Shown here in pieces: positions 9,344-17,078 of a stretch of 46,399 nt of DNA. Each line of letters starts with the position of its first letter. Position 1 is the stretch's first letter. Position numbers and translations under genes: made by a program. The DNA is from an uncultured Allomuricauda sp. (GTDB lineage Bacteria > Bacteroidota > Bacteroidia > Flavobacteriales > Flavobacteriaceae): NCBI RefSeq assembly GCF_947258355.1, contig NZ_CAMYIC010000019.1, positions 1 to 46,399 on the forward strand, written 5' to 3'. Under the pieces are notes generated by a model. That model made no database searches and was not told where the DNA came from. It worked only from the letters and a program-made list of their open reading frames with translations.

Positions 9344-9952
9344 TCAGAAATCTTCTAGGAGTAAAAGATATACATTTTTTGAGGCACTTCCGTAGGAAAG
9401 AAAGTCATCTTTGTTTTCGGGTGTTTGCTGAAAGTGTTTTAAGGTGGTGATGTTATTGGGGATATTTTTTTGATAGCGTTCTTTGATAAGTTTAAGTGCC
9501 TCGCTTATGGAGTCCACCAATTGACTCGTTGTGGCGAATACCACCAAGTTGGAAGGAAGTTCATCCAGTTTCTTTTCCTTGATTTGATTTGAACAAACCA
9601 AAATGGAACCGTTGTGGGCAACAAGGTGTTCGCAGGTGGTAAAGAAGATTTCACTTTCGTTTCTGTTATTTGTGAAATCTATGTTCTCCGAGGCAAAACG
9701 AGTTTCAAGTCTTGGATCCATGGAGAAGAACGGATGGTTTTGCCAATCGTTTTCGGAAATGATGTTTTTAAGTGCTTCGGAAACTTCGGCAAAGTCTTCG
9801 CAGTAGATAAACTTTCCGCCATTTTTTTTAAAGTAGATGGTGAATTTTTCATCTACGGGAATTTTTAAATCGGGCATGTGGTCACCACGGGTTTCCGCAG
9901 TTTCTTTGGAAACCTTTTTTCCTCCTCCGAAAAGTTTTTTAAAAACCCCCAT
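9344..9952 (-). CDS. LUD domain protein (LutC-like)
   Basis: The 202 aa include segments typical of the LUD (lactate utilisation) fold: an N-terminal GDHMPDLKIPVDE region, a central FFTTCEHLVAHNGSILVCSNQ segment and a downstream LVVFATTSQLVDSISEAL segment. No lutA or lutB genes are nearby, so a lactate role is not supported here. In Flavobacteriaceae this gene commonly sits between ftsH and cdsA, so a role connected with the membrane or with FtsH is possible but unproven. The start ATG at 9952 follows ftsH by 66 bases. Confidence 0.75.
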   Translation of the reverse strand: MGVFKKLFGGGKKVSKETAETRGDHMPDLKIPVDEKFTIYFKKNGGKFIYCEDFAEVSEALKNIISENDWQNHPFFSMDPRLETRFASENIDFTNNRNESEIFFTTCEHLVAHNGSILVCSNQIKEKKLDELPSNLVVFATTSQLVDSISEALKLIKERYQKNIPNNITTLKHFQQTPENKDDFLSYGSASKNVYLLLLEDF

Positions 9953-10018
9953 TTATGGCATTGTGTTCTTTTTTCTATTAAATCTATATAATTCTTTTGA
10001 TTGGAATTTTTAATAGTT

Positions 10019-11971
10019 CTATTTGGCAGGCTCAAGTTCTTCTTCCTCTTTTTCAAAAGGTCGCTGGCCAAATATTTTTTCTAAATCGTCCTTAAAAATC
10101 ACCTCTTTGTCCAAAAGTCTTTCTGCCAATTCAGTTAGCTTATCCTTGTTGTCTTCCAACAATTTAATAGCTCTTTGATATTGCTTTTCTATCATTTTGG
10201 ATATTTCCTGGTCAATTTTTTGGGCCGTCTCTTCGCTGTATGGTTTTGTGAAGCCATACTCGTTCTGCCCAGACGAATCATAATAGGTTATGTTCCCCAA
10301 TTCATCGTTAAGTCCATAAATGGTGACCATGGCACGGGCTTGTTTGGTAACTTTTTCCAAATCGCTCAATGCGCCTGTGGAAATTTTTCCGAACATAACT
10401 TTTTCTGCGGCCCTACCACCCATGGTGGCACACATTTCATCCAACATTTGCTCTGGACGGACAATTAAACGCTCTTCGGGCAGGTACCATGCTGCTCCCA
10501 AGGATTGTCCACGGGGAACAATGGTTACTTTCACCAACGGTGCGGCATGTTCCAGCATCCAACTTACCGTAGCGTGGCCTGCTTCGTGGAATGCGATGGT
10601 TTTCTTCTCGTCCGGTGTTATGATTTTGTTTTTCTTCTCCAGTCCACCTACAATTCTATCTACGGCATCCAAGAAATCCTGTTTGGTCACTGCCTTTTTC
10701 TCTTTACGAGCGGCAATCAATGCTGCTTCGTTACAAACGTTGGCTATGTCAGCTCCGGAGAAACCCGGTGTCTGTTTGGCCAAAAAGTCCAAATCCAAGG
10801 TTTCTGCAGTTTTGATGGGTCGAAGGTGTACTTCGAATATTTCTTTTCTTTCGTTCAGGTCGGGTAGGTCAACATAGATTTGACGGTCAAAACGGCCTGC
10901 ACGCATCAATGCTTTGTCCAATACATCGGCACGGTTGGTAGCGGCCAGCACAATCACATTGGTGTTGGTGCCGAAACCATCCATTTCGGTCAATAACTGG
11001 TTCAATGTGTTCTCACGTTCGTCGTTGGAACCAGTGAAGTTGTTTTTGCCCCTTGCACGTCCAATAGCGTCTATTTCATCAATAAATATAATGGCCGGGG
11101 ATTTGTCTTTTGCTTGTTTGAACAAATCACGTACCCTTGAGGCTCCCACTCCTACGAACATCTCAACAAAGTCCGAACCAGATAGCGAGAAGAAAGGTAC
11201 TTTTGCTTCGCCGGCGACGGCTTTGGCCAAAAGGGTCTTACCTGTTCCAGGAGGGCCTACCAATAGGGCTCCCTTTGGTATTTTACCCCCTAGAGAGGTA
11301 TACTTGTCAGGGTTTTTTAGAAATTCCACGATTTCCTGAACTTCTTCTTTAGCACCTTCCAGACCAGCTACATCCTTAAAAGATGTGCGGGTATCGGTTT
11401 TTTCATCGAACAGTTTGGCCTTGGATTTTCCAATGTTGAAAATCTGGCCACCTGCTCCGCCACCTGCACCACCTGACATTCTGCGCATCAAGTAAATCCA
11501 AATACCAATAATAAGGGCAAATGGAAGCAAGGTCAAGAATATTTCACCGAGCACATTGGATTCCGTGTCGAACTCAACAATCGTATCCAAGTTGTTTTCT
11601 TTCTTGATTTCTGTGATTTCATTCTGAAAAATCTGTAAATCACCATAATCCAGCACGTACTGAGGCACCAAACCAGTGGAGGGGAACAAAGGTTTTTCGG
11701 CCACACCCTTGTGGACGTCTTTGTTCATGGCCTCTTCGGTAAGGTATACTTTTGCTTGACGTGTATTGGTAATGATGACGATCTTGGAGATATCACCATT
11801 ACGCAAAAATTCCTGTAGTTCGGAGGTTGTGGTTTTTTCAGTGCTTGAAAAACTGCTTCCACCAAAAAATTGGAAACCAATAATCAAAGCGATGACCACA
11901 CCGTAAATCCACCACGAGCTAAAGCGTGGTTTTTTAGGAGCATTATTATTTGGATTGTTTTCTTTTGCCAT
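10019..11971 (-). CDS. ftsH: ATP-dependent zinc metalloprotease FtsH
   Basis: This membrane-anchored AAA+ protease degrades misfolded membrane proteins and regulatory proteins. Two transmembrane helices flank a periplasmic region (about residues 18-30 and 145-165). Walker A is GPPGTGKT near residue 240, Walker B is IIFIDEID, and the second region of homology is ATNRADVLDKALMRAGRFDR. The zinc site HEAGH lies near residue 462. The ATG at 11971 (MAKENNPNNN) is preferred, because an upstream in-frame extension would run into rsfS. Its length of 650 aa is normal. The gene follows rsfS by 5 bases and is probably transcribed with it. Confidence 0.97.
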   Translation of the reverse strand: MAKENNPNNNAPKKPRFSSWWIYGVVIALIIGFQFFGGSSFSSTEKTTTSELQEFLRNGDISKIVIITNTRQAKVYLTEEAMNKDVHKGVAEKPLFPSTGLVPQYVLDYGDLQIFQNEITEIKKENNLDTIVEFDTESNVLGEIFLTLLPFALIIGIWIYLMRRMSGGAGGGAGGQIFNIGKSKAKLFDEKTDTRTSFKDVAGLEGAKEEVQEIVEFLKNPDKYTSLGGKIPKGALLVGPPGTGKTLLAKAVAGEAKVPFFSLSGSDFVEMFVGVGASRVRDLFKQAKDKSPAIIFIDEIDAIGRARGKNNFTGSNDERENTLNQLLTEMDGFGTNTNVIVLAATNRADVLDKALMRAGRFDRQIYVDLPDLNERKEIFEVHLRPIKTAETLDLDFLAKQTPGFSGADIANVCNEAALIAARKEKKAVTKQDFLDAVDRIVGGLEKKNKIITPDEKKTIAFHEAGHATVSWMLEHAAPLVKVTIVPRGQSLGAAWYLPEERLIVRPEQMLDEMCATMGGRAAEKVMFGKISTGALSDLEKVTKQARAMVTIYGLNDELGNITYYDSSGQNEYGFTKPYSEETAQKIDQEISKMIEKQYQRAIKLLEDNKDKLTELAERLLDKEVIFKDDLEKIFGQRPFEKEEEELEPAK

Positions 11972-11976
11972 TTTTT

Positions 11977-12354
11977 TTAAGAATTGTAACTGCTTTCTAC
12001 CATAGTAACTTTGGCATCTCCCCAAAGTCCCTCAATATCATAGAATTCTCTAATATGTTTTTGAAATACATGTACTACAACATTAACATAGTCCATTAAT
12101 ACCCATTCGGCATTTTCAGAACCCTCGACATGCCATGGCTTGTCTTGTATAGCCTTACTTACCTTTTTTTGGATGGAGGAAACAATTGCGTTTACATGTG
12201 TATTGGAAGTACCGTTGCAGATGATGAAATAGTCGCAAACTGTATTTTCGATTTCCCTAAGGTCCAGTAGATTTATATCAACTCCTTTAACGTCTTCTAT
12301 TCCTTCCAGGATTAAGGCAATCAATTTATCTGCGCTAGCTTTCGTTTTCTGCAT
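11977..12354 (-). CDS. rsfS: Ribosomal silencing factor RsfS
   Basis: RsfS binds ribosomal protein uL14 and blocks subunit joining during starvation. The 125 aa carry the DUF143/RsfS pattern: DLREIENTVCDYFIICNGTSNTHVNAI near the middle, then KPWHVEGSENAEWVLMDYVNVVVHVF, where the W-H-V-E-G segment is diagnostic. It is the first gene of the minus-strand unit that continues into ftsH, and its start faces birA across 82 bases. Confidence 0.95.
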   Translation of the reverse strand: MQKTKASADKLIALILEGIEDVKGVDINLLDLREIENTVCDYFIICNGTSNTHVNAIVSSIQKKVSKAIQDKPWHVEGSENAEWVLMDYVNVVVHVFQKHIREFYDIEGLWGDAKVTMVESSYNS

Positions 12355-12373
12355 TCAAAAATTTTAGTTTTTA

Positions 12374-12381
12374 CAAAGTTA
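12374..12381 (-). promoter_or_regulatory. -7 box upstream of rsfS
   Basis: On the minus strand the sequence is TAACTTTG, a match to TAnnTTTG. It lies 19 bases before the rsfS ATG, so the leader would be short. No TTG at the right spacing is evident upstream, so only half of the promoter is supported. It would drive rsfS-ftsH and perhaps the lipid genes behind them. Confidence 0.45.
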
Positions 12382-12436
12382 TGTTTTTTTTGTTTTCTTA
12401 GCCCTAGTTTTTAACAAATCATAAAGGCTTACGATA

Positions 12437-13180
12437 TTGGGAAAACAATTTCAAATACTCAAACTTGATGCCACGGACTCCACAAATCAATATTTGAAGG
12501 ATTTGTTACGTTCCGAAAACCCACCCGATTTTACTGTCGTTGTTGCCGAGAAACAACTCCAGGGTCGGGGGCAAATGGGGTCTGTATGGGAGGGAGAGGC
12601 AGGTAAAAACCTTACCTTCAGTGTTTTAAAAAGATTTAATGCTCTGAGTGTGAGACATCAATTTGTTTTGAATATTCTGGTGTCAATGGCTATTTGTGAT
12701 GTATTGAAGGAACTTTCTCTGCCTGCTGTCAAGGTAAAATGGCCCAACGACATTATGTCAGGTTCTAAGAAAGTTTGTGGCATTTTGATTGAAAATGTAC
12801 TGAAAGGTGAACAGGTAGGTCAATCCATTATCGGAATTGGCCTCAATGTGAATCAATCCGATTTTGCGAATTTGGACAAAGCTTCCTCATTAAAACGAAT
12901 AACAGGGCGCAATTTTGACTTGGACGAACTGCTCCAAAAACTCTTGGAGCGCATCTGGTTGCGTTTGGAAGCTATCGAATCCAAGACCGTCACACAATTG
13001 TTGCCTTCCTACGAAAAGTTGCTTTTTAGAAAGGATAAACCTTCCACTTTTACAGACGCCAAAGGCGAAATGTTCATGGGATATATCCGCAGGGTGTCAC
13101 CGTCTGGCAAATTGGTGATTGAATTGGAGGATAGGGTATTTAAAGAATTTGACCTTAAAGAGGTGAACTTACTTTATTGA
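12437..13180 (+). CDS. birA: Biotin--[acetyl-CoA-carboxylase] ligase (no DNA-binding domain)
   Basis: It activates biotin as biotinyl-AMP and attaches it to the carrier lysine of biotin-dependent carboxylases. The adenylate-forming motif EKQLQGRGQMGSVWEGEAG is the family's GRGRRGRxW segment. KWPNDIM and GILIEN follow as in BirA catalytic domains. There is no N-terminal helix-turn-helix, so this is a monofunctional ligase and not a repressor. No ATG lies near the N-terminus, and the gene appears to start with TTG at 12437. Its 3' end overlaps the opposing SRPBCC gene by 7 bases. Confidence 0.93.
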   Translation: MGKQFQILKLDATDSTNQYLKDLLRSENPPDFTVVVAEKQLQGRGQMGSVWEGEAGKNLTFSVLKRFNALSVRHQFVLNILVSMAICDVLKELSLPAVKVKWPNDIMSGSKKVCGILIENVLKGEQVGQSIIGIGLNVNQSDFANLDKASSLKRITGRNFDLDELLQKLLERIWLRLEAIESKTVTQLLPSYEKLLFRKDKPSTFTDAKGEMFMGYIRRVSPSGKLVIELEDRVFKEFDLKEVNLLY

Positions 13181-13572
13181 CCTATTTTGTCCATGTTGTT
13201 GGACAGCGTTCCCATAAAGTTGGTGATAGGAGCCTTGATCATCATGGCCATCATTGCATTGAACTCTCCTTCAAAACTTAATGCAACTTCGCTTTCGTTT
13301 TCTTCCAATGCGTTGATGTCTGCGGTCAATGTAAAGGGAAGTTTGTCACTGGCAGCACCCAAAACCACTTTTTCATGAGGGTTTTGTTCCTTCAATCGAA
13401 GTACGATTTCGGGCATGCCCTTCAATGCGAACTTAAAGGTGTTCTCGTCCAACACTTCAAATTTGTCGATGTTTTCCGGCATTAGGGTTTCAAAGTTTTT
13501 AATGTCCGTCAAGAACTCAAATACTTCTTTATCGCTTTTGGCAACTTGCTTTTTTGGGGTTTCAATGTGCAT
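13174..13572 (-). CDS. SRPBCC superfamily protein of unknown function
   Basis: The 132 aa read as a small helix-grip (START/Bet v1-like) fold: an N-terminal strand, a KSDKEVFEFLTDIKNFETLMPENI helix region typical of SRPBCC proteins, alternating strands, and a long C-terminal helix. Such folds bind hydrophobic ligands, but nothing indicates which one. It starts 9 bases after pyrE and is likely co-transcribed with it. This pairing is common in flavobacteria. Confidence 0.75.
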   Translation of the reverse strand: MHIETPKKQVAKSDKEVFEFLTDIKNFETLMPENIDKFEVLDENTFKFALKGMPEIVLRLKEQNPHEKVVLGAASDKLPFTLTADINALEENESEVALSFEGEFNAMMAMMIKAPITNFMGTLSNNMDKIGQ

Positions 13573-13581
13573 GGTAAACTT

Positions 13582-14223
13582 TTATTTCTTCCATTCTTGT
13601 GGATTAGATCTCCACTCCAATAGGGTCTGTAATTGATTTTGTTGAATGTAGTTGGTCTCCGAGGCTTGTTCGATCAAGTTTTCATAATCGGACAGGGTAT
13701 GGAGTTCTACCCCTTCTTTTTCAAAATTATCCGTGGATACGGGGAAACCATAGGTAAAGATGGCGATCATGCCTTTAATATCAGCATTTTGTGCTTTGAG
13801 GGCCTGCACCGCATTTAAACTACTGTTGCCCGTGCTGATGAGGTCTTCGATGACCACTACGCTCTGCCCAGCTTCAAAATAACCTTCAATCTGATTTTGC
13901 CTTCCGTGCTCTTTGGGTTTTGGTCTTACATAAACAAAGGGGAGTCCCAGTGCTTCGGCGACCAATATTCCGATTCCGATGGCTCCTGTGGCCACTCCGG
14001 CGATTACATCGGGCTTGCCATAAAGGTTCTCGACCTGTTTGGCAATTTCTTCCCTCACAAAATTCCGAACTTGGGGGTAAGAGAGCATGATCCTATTATC
14101 GCAATAAATAGGCGATTTCCAACCCGAGGCCCAAGTAAAAGGATTTTCAGGTTCCAACTTAATTGCATTAATTTGTAATAACAGCTCAGCTGTTTTTTTT
14201 GCGATTTGCTTATCTAAAACCAT
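13582..14223 (-). CDS. pyrE: Orotate phosphoribosyltransferase
   Basis: It joins orotate to PRPP to form OMP in pyrimidine synthesis. The PRPP-binding signature VVVIEDLISTGNSSLNAV is clear (about residues 118-135), as is VAGVATGAIGIGILVAE before it. The ATG at 14223 (MVLDKQIAKKTAELLL) is chosen because the longer reading frame runs back through the divergent NUDIX gene. The product is 213 aa, a normal length. Only 7 bases separate this start from that of the NUDIX gene, so the promoters must lie inside each other's coding sequences. Confidence 0.95.
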   Translation of the reverse strand: MVLDKQIAKKTAELLLQINAIKLEPENPFTWASGWKSPIYCDNRIMLSYPQVRNFVREEIAKQVENLYGKPDVIAGVATGAIGIGILVAEALGLPFVYVRPKPKEHGRQNQIEGYFEAGQSVVVIEDLISTGNSSLNAVQALKAQNADIKGMIAIFTYGFPVSTDNFEKEGVELHTLSDYENLIEQASETNYIQQNQLQTLLEWRSNPQEWKK

Positions 14224-14230
14224 TGCGCAA

Positions 14231-14830
14231 ATGTATGAAGTTTTTGTTAATGAGGCTCCACTGATTTTAACAAACGAACGCCCCCAGGATTCCAATGGTA
14301 ATTTGTTTTCTTTGGATGGTGATTCCATTGTTGAGGCCATCAAGCTCTTGTCTAAAAAGAAGTTGAAAAAGGCCTATTTGTATCATCCGGATGATGAAAA
14401 AATCCTTAAGCTTTTTATGCACAAGATTCCGGTAGTGGTTGCTGGTGGCGGATTTGTAATCAATAAAAAGGGGAAGGTCCTGTTCATTTACAGGAATGGA
14501 AAATGGGATTTGCCCAAAGGAAAGGTTGACAAGGGCGAATCCATAGAAAATGCTGCAATTCGAGAAGTAGAAGAGGAAACGGGAGTAAAAAACCTAAAAA
14601 TTGAACGATTCTTACACACCACTTTTCACATTTTTAAAAGAAACGGTGAATACCGCTTGAAGCAGACACATTGGTTTATTATGTCCACCGATTACAAGGG
14701 TAAGTTGGTGGCCGAAAAATCCGAGGGAATCAAGAAAGTGAAGTGGAAAGGTGCCCGAAAGACCAAAAAAGCATTAAAAAATTCTTACCATAACATTAAG
14801 GTTCTGTTCAAGGATTGGCCCTTTAATTAG
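14231..14830 (+). CDS. NUDIX hydrolase
   Basis: It hydrolyses a nucleoside diphosphate linked to another group; the substrate is not evident. The Nudix box is complete: GKVDKGESIENAAIREVEEE followed by TG, matching GX5EX7REUXEEXGU at about residues 97-119. An N-terminal domain of about 65 aa (LTNERPQD, then YHPDDEKILKLF) precedes it. The gene is divergent from pyrE. Its 3' end overlaps the M14 peptidase gene on the other strand by 8 bases. Confidence 0.9.
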   Translation: MYEVFVNEAPLILTNERPQDSNGNLFSLDGDSIVEAIKLLSKKKLKKAYLYHPDDEKILKLFMHKIPVVVAGGGFVINKKGKVLFIYRNGKWDLPKGKVDKGESIENAAIREVEEETGVKNLKIERFLHTTFHIFKRNGEYRLKQTHWFIMSTDYKGKLVAEKSEGIKKVKWKGARKTKKALKNSYHNIKVLFKDWPFN

Positions 14831-16634
14831 GTAATAATCCCGAGGCATCACTGCCTTTTGCAATGCGATAAATGGGATAGGTGAGAAAAGCTTCTTCAAA
14901 ATGTTCGGAACGTTCAAAGATCCAATTGAGTTGTGCATACCAGTTGTTGGCAAAATTGAGTTCGGCTTCTTTTTTAGTTTCAAACTCTTGCAATAGCAGT
15001 GAATCGCTTTGTAACATTTCCAACGCTACGTCCTCAAAAACGTAGGGTGAGAAACCTTCTTTGCGCTGCAGAACAGTATCAAAAAAGTTCCAATTGAAAA
15101 AGGAGTCTGCACCTTGTGGTTCCAAAGTTTCCATAAGGTATCTAATTCCTGGTTGGCGCGTAGGAACCAATAGGTCACCTTCCCTAAAATGAACTTGCTT
15201 GGTGCTTTTTGCGACTTGTGTATTGGAATGCAGGTAATGGCCCTCATAGGGTGCATTTCGGGTGTCGTAATCCACAATACGGTAGGTTTCCACCGTAAGG
15301 GTAGTATCTTTTTTTAGTAGGGTGTATTGAATTTTGTTGGCATCCAATCGTTCTATGACCCCGTTCCAACTTTTCTTTACAAGGTAGGCGGCAGGAATAT
15401 TTACAGTGTCTGCGGGATAAAAATAATCTTGGTATACCGTTTCCTTGGTGAAAGGTTTGTCCCTATTGTACTTTAATCGTGGAAGTCCTGTTACTTCACT
15501 GGTAAGTTGTTCGGCCTCATACCCTTTAAAGTTGAGTGTTGAGCTCTGTGTTGTATCCACCTGCCAATTAAAGTAGTACTCGGTAAGGTCCAAGTTTTTT
15601 TCCAAAGTTTCCTTTCGTAGTATTTTTATGTTCTCATGCTCTGTTTCCACGACCTCTATCAAGCTTTGCATTAAGTCATATGTGCCTTCTACCCGTTGTT
15701 GGTAGGGTTTTAGCATATGGGTTTCCACCATAAGTCCCAAGGTGCTCCAAAGCGTAGTGTATCCTGTGGAATATCGTGGATGATCCATAAACTGGCTGAA
15801 TCCCATCTCGGGTGGCACATTGAATACATTGACGTAGGGTGTTATGTCCCATTCCTTCTCTGCCAGTGAACTTTCTAAACTTGGCATCAGTGTTTCGTGC
15901 AGGTATTCGCCCATTTCGCCTCCCAACTTGTTGTGTTGTGTAAATAGGTGGGTCAAGGTATATTGGTAGTCGGCTCCGTTGCTTACATGGTTGTCTATGA
16001 ACACATCAGGTTTTACCATGTGGAATATCTGTGCGAACGTCCTAGCGTTCTGGGTATCCATTTTGATGAAATCCCGATTTAGGTCGTAATTACGAGCATT
16101 GCCACGGAAACCGTATTCAGCAGGACCGTTCTGATTGGCCCTAGTTGTGGAATTTCGGTTGAGGGAACCACCTACATTATAGATGGGTATGGTGACCAGT
16201 ACCGTATTTTGGGGCATGTCCAGTTTTTCAGTGGCCAAATCCCTGTAAAGCATCATAGTGGCATCAATGCCATCACTTTCGCCCGGATGTATGCCATTAT
16301 TTATAAGAATGATGGATTTTTCCTTACGGATATTCTCATAGTTAAAATCCCCATCAGGATTAAATGTGACTATATGTAATGGATAACCACTGTCCGTTTT
16401 ACCTATGGTGTGAATGTTTATTTCTGGAAAATCACGTGCAAGGGTAATGTAATAATCAATGGTTTGCTGATAGCTCGCTGTTTCTTTTCCTTCGGACAGT
16501 TCATAATGGGTTGGGTACGACGATTTTTTATCCTGGGTTTCAGATTCACAGGATATAAAAAGAATCAGGGCCGTTAAAAAAATAATGTACTTCAAAATAC
16601 TTTGGGAACTTTGGTTTGCACAAAACATGTGCAT
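14823..16634 (-). CDS. M14-family zinc carboxypeptidase-like lipoprotein
   Basis: A hydrophobic N-terminal segment ends in LFISC, a lipobox, which suggests a lipid-anchored envelope protein. The M14 zinc site is visible as NNGIHPGESDGID (H and E ligands) and a later DNHVSNGADYQY (H ligand). The candidate catalytic Glu lies in GLMVETHMLKPY. The C-terminal 200 or so residues show no obvious second enzyme motif. The start is uncertain: ATG at 16634 or 16628, or an internal TTG that would give a tighter signal peptide (MKYIIFLTALILFISC). It is encoded just downstream of the response regulator, with 30 bases between them. Confidence 0.85.
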   Translation of the reverse strand: MHMFCANQSSQSILKYIIFLTALILFISCESETQDKKSSYPTHYELSEGKETASYQQTIDYYITLARDFPEINIHTIGKTDSGYPLHIVTFNPDGDFNYENIRKEKSIILINNGIHPGESDGIDATMMLYRDLATEKLDMPQNTVLVTIPIYNVGGSLNRNSTTRANQNGPAEYGFRGNARNYDLNRDFIKMDTQNARTFAQIFHMVKPDVFIDNHVSNGADYQYTLTHLFTQHNKLGGEMGEYLHETLMPSLESSLAEKEWDITPYVNVFNVPPEMGFSQFMDHPRYSTGYTTLWSTLGLMVETHMLKPYQQRVEGTYDLMQSLIEVVETEHENIKILRKETLEKNLDLTEYYFNWQVDTTQSSTLNFKGYEAEQLTSEVTGLPRLKYNRDKPFTKETVYQDYFYPADTVNIPAAYLVKKSWNGVIERLDANKIQYTLLKKDTTLTVETYRIVDYDTRNAPYEGHYLHSNTQVAKSTKQVHFREGDLLVPTRQPGIRYLMETLEPQGADSFFNWNFFDTVLQRKEGFSPYVFEDVALEMLQSDSLLLQEFETKKEAELNFANNWYAQLNWIFERSEHFEEAFLTYPIYRIAKGSDASGLLPN

Positions 16635-16664
16635 GGTTGTACCAAAAATACAGAATATTATAAA

Positions 16665-17078
16665 TTAAGAAGCTACATTGATACAACCCAAGTCCTCCGA
16701 TTCAATTTTAAAAATGGGTTTGTTCTTAAAGTTGAGTATATAAGGACACTTGTCTTTAAACCCATTCCATTTATTGTAGTCCATAGGGTCAATAGAAGAT
16801 GTGATCATGTTAACGACGATGTGTTCGTTGATATCGAGTGCAATCAATTCTTCCAAAAACTCCCAACCATCCATAATTGGCATATTAATGTCCAAGAAAA
16901 TAACTTCGGGAATAACTTTTCCTTGTTCTTTTCTTTTTTTAACGGCCTCGAATGCTTCCTGCCCATTCTGGAAAATTTGTATATCATCACAACTTGCCGC
17001 GGATTTCAACATTTTTTTAATACCAAATACTGTAATGGGATCATCGTCCACGATAAAAATACAACTAACTTTCTTCAT
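16665..17078 (-). CDS. Single-domain (CheY-like) response regulator
   Basis: The 137 aa form one receiver domain with no output domain. The acidic pocket is DDD near the N-terminus, the phospho-acceptor Asp lies in IFLDINMPIMDGWEF, a conserved Ser/Thr follows in MITSSIDPMD, and the conserved Lys lies in FKNKPIF. The ATG at 17078 (MKKVSCIFIVDDD) overlaps the end of the histidine kinase gene by 14 bases, so the two are coupled. With no DNA-binding part, signalling probably passes to another protein or to a phosphorelay. Confidence 0.9.
   Translation of the reverse strand: MKKVSCIFIVDDDPITVFGIKKMLKSAASCDDIQIFQNGQEAFEAVKKRKEQGKVIPEVIFLDINMPIMDGWEFLEELIALDINEHIVVNMITSSIDPMDYNKWNGFKDKCPYILNFKNKPIFKIESEDLGCINVAS

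Noticed and set aside
11972..12025. N-terminal extension of FtsH by 18 residues
   Set aside because: It overlaps the rsfS 3' end and lacks similarity to FtsH. The ATG at 11971 gives the expected start.
12437..12480. BirA start as truncated because no ATG is present
   Set aside because: The TTG gives a normal N-terminus directly before the LDATDSTNQYL segment, so an alternative start codon explains it.
14224..14343. N-terminal extension of PyrE by 40 residues
   Set aside because: It would be antisense to the conserved start of the NUDIX gene and adds nothing PyrE-like.
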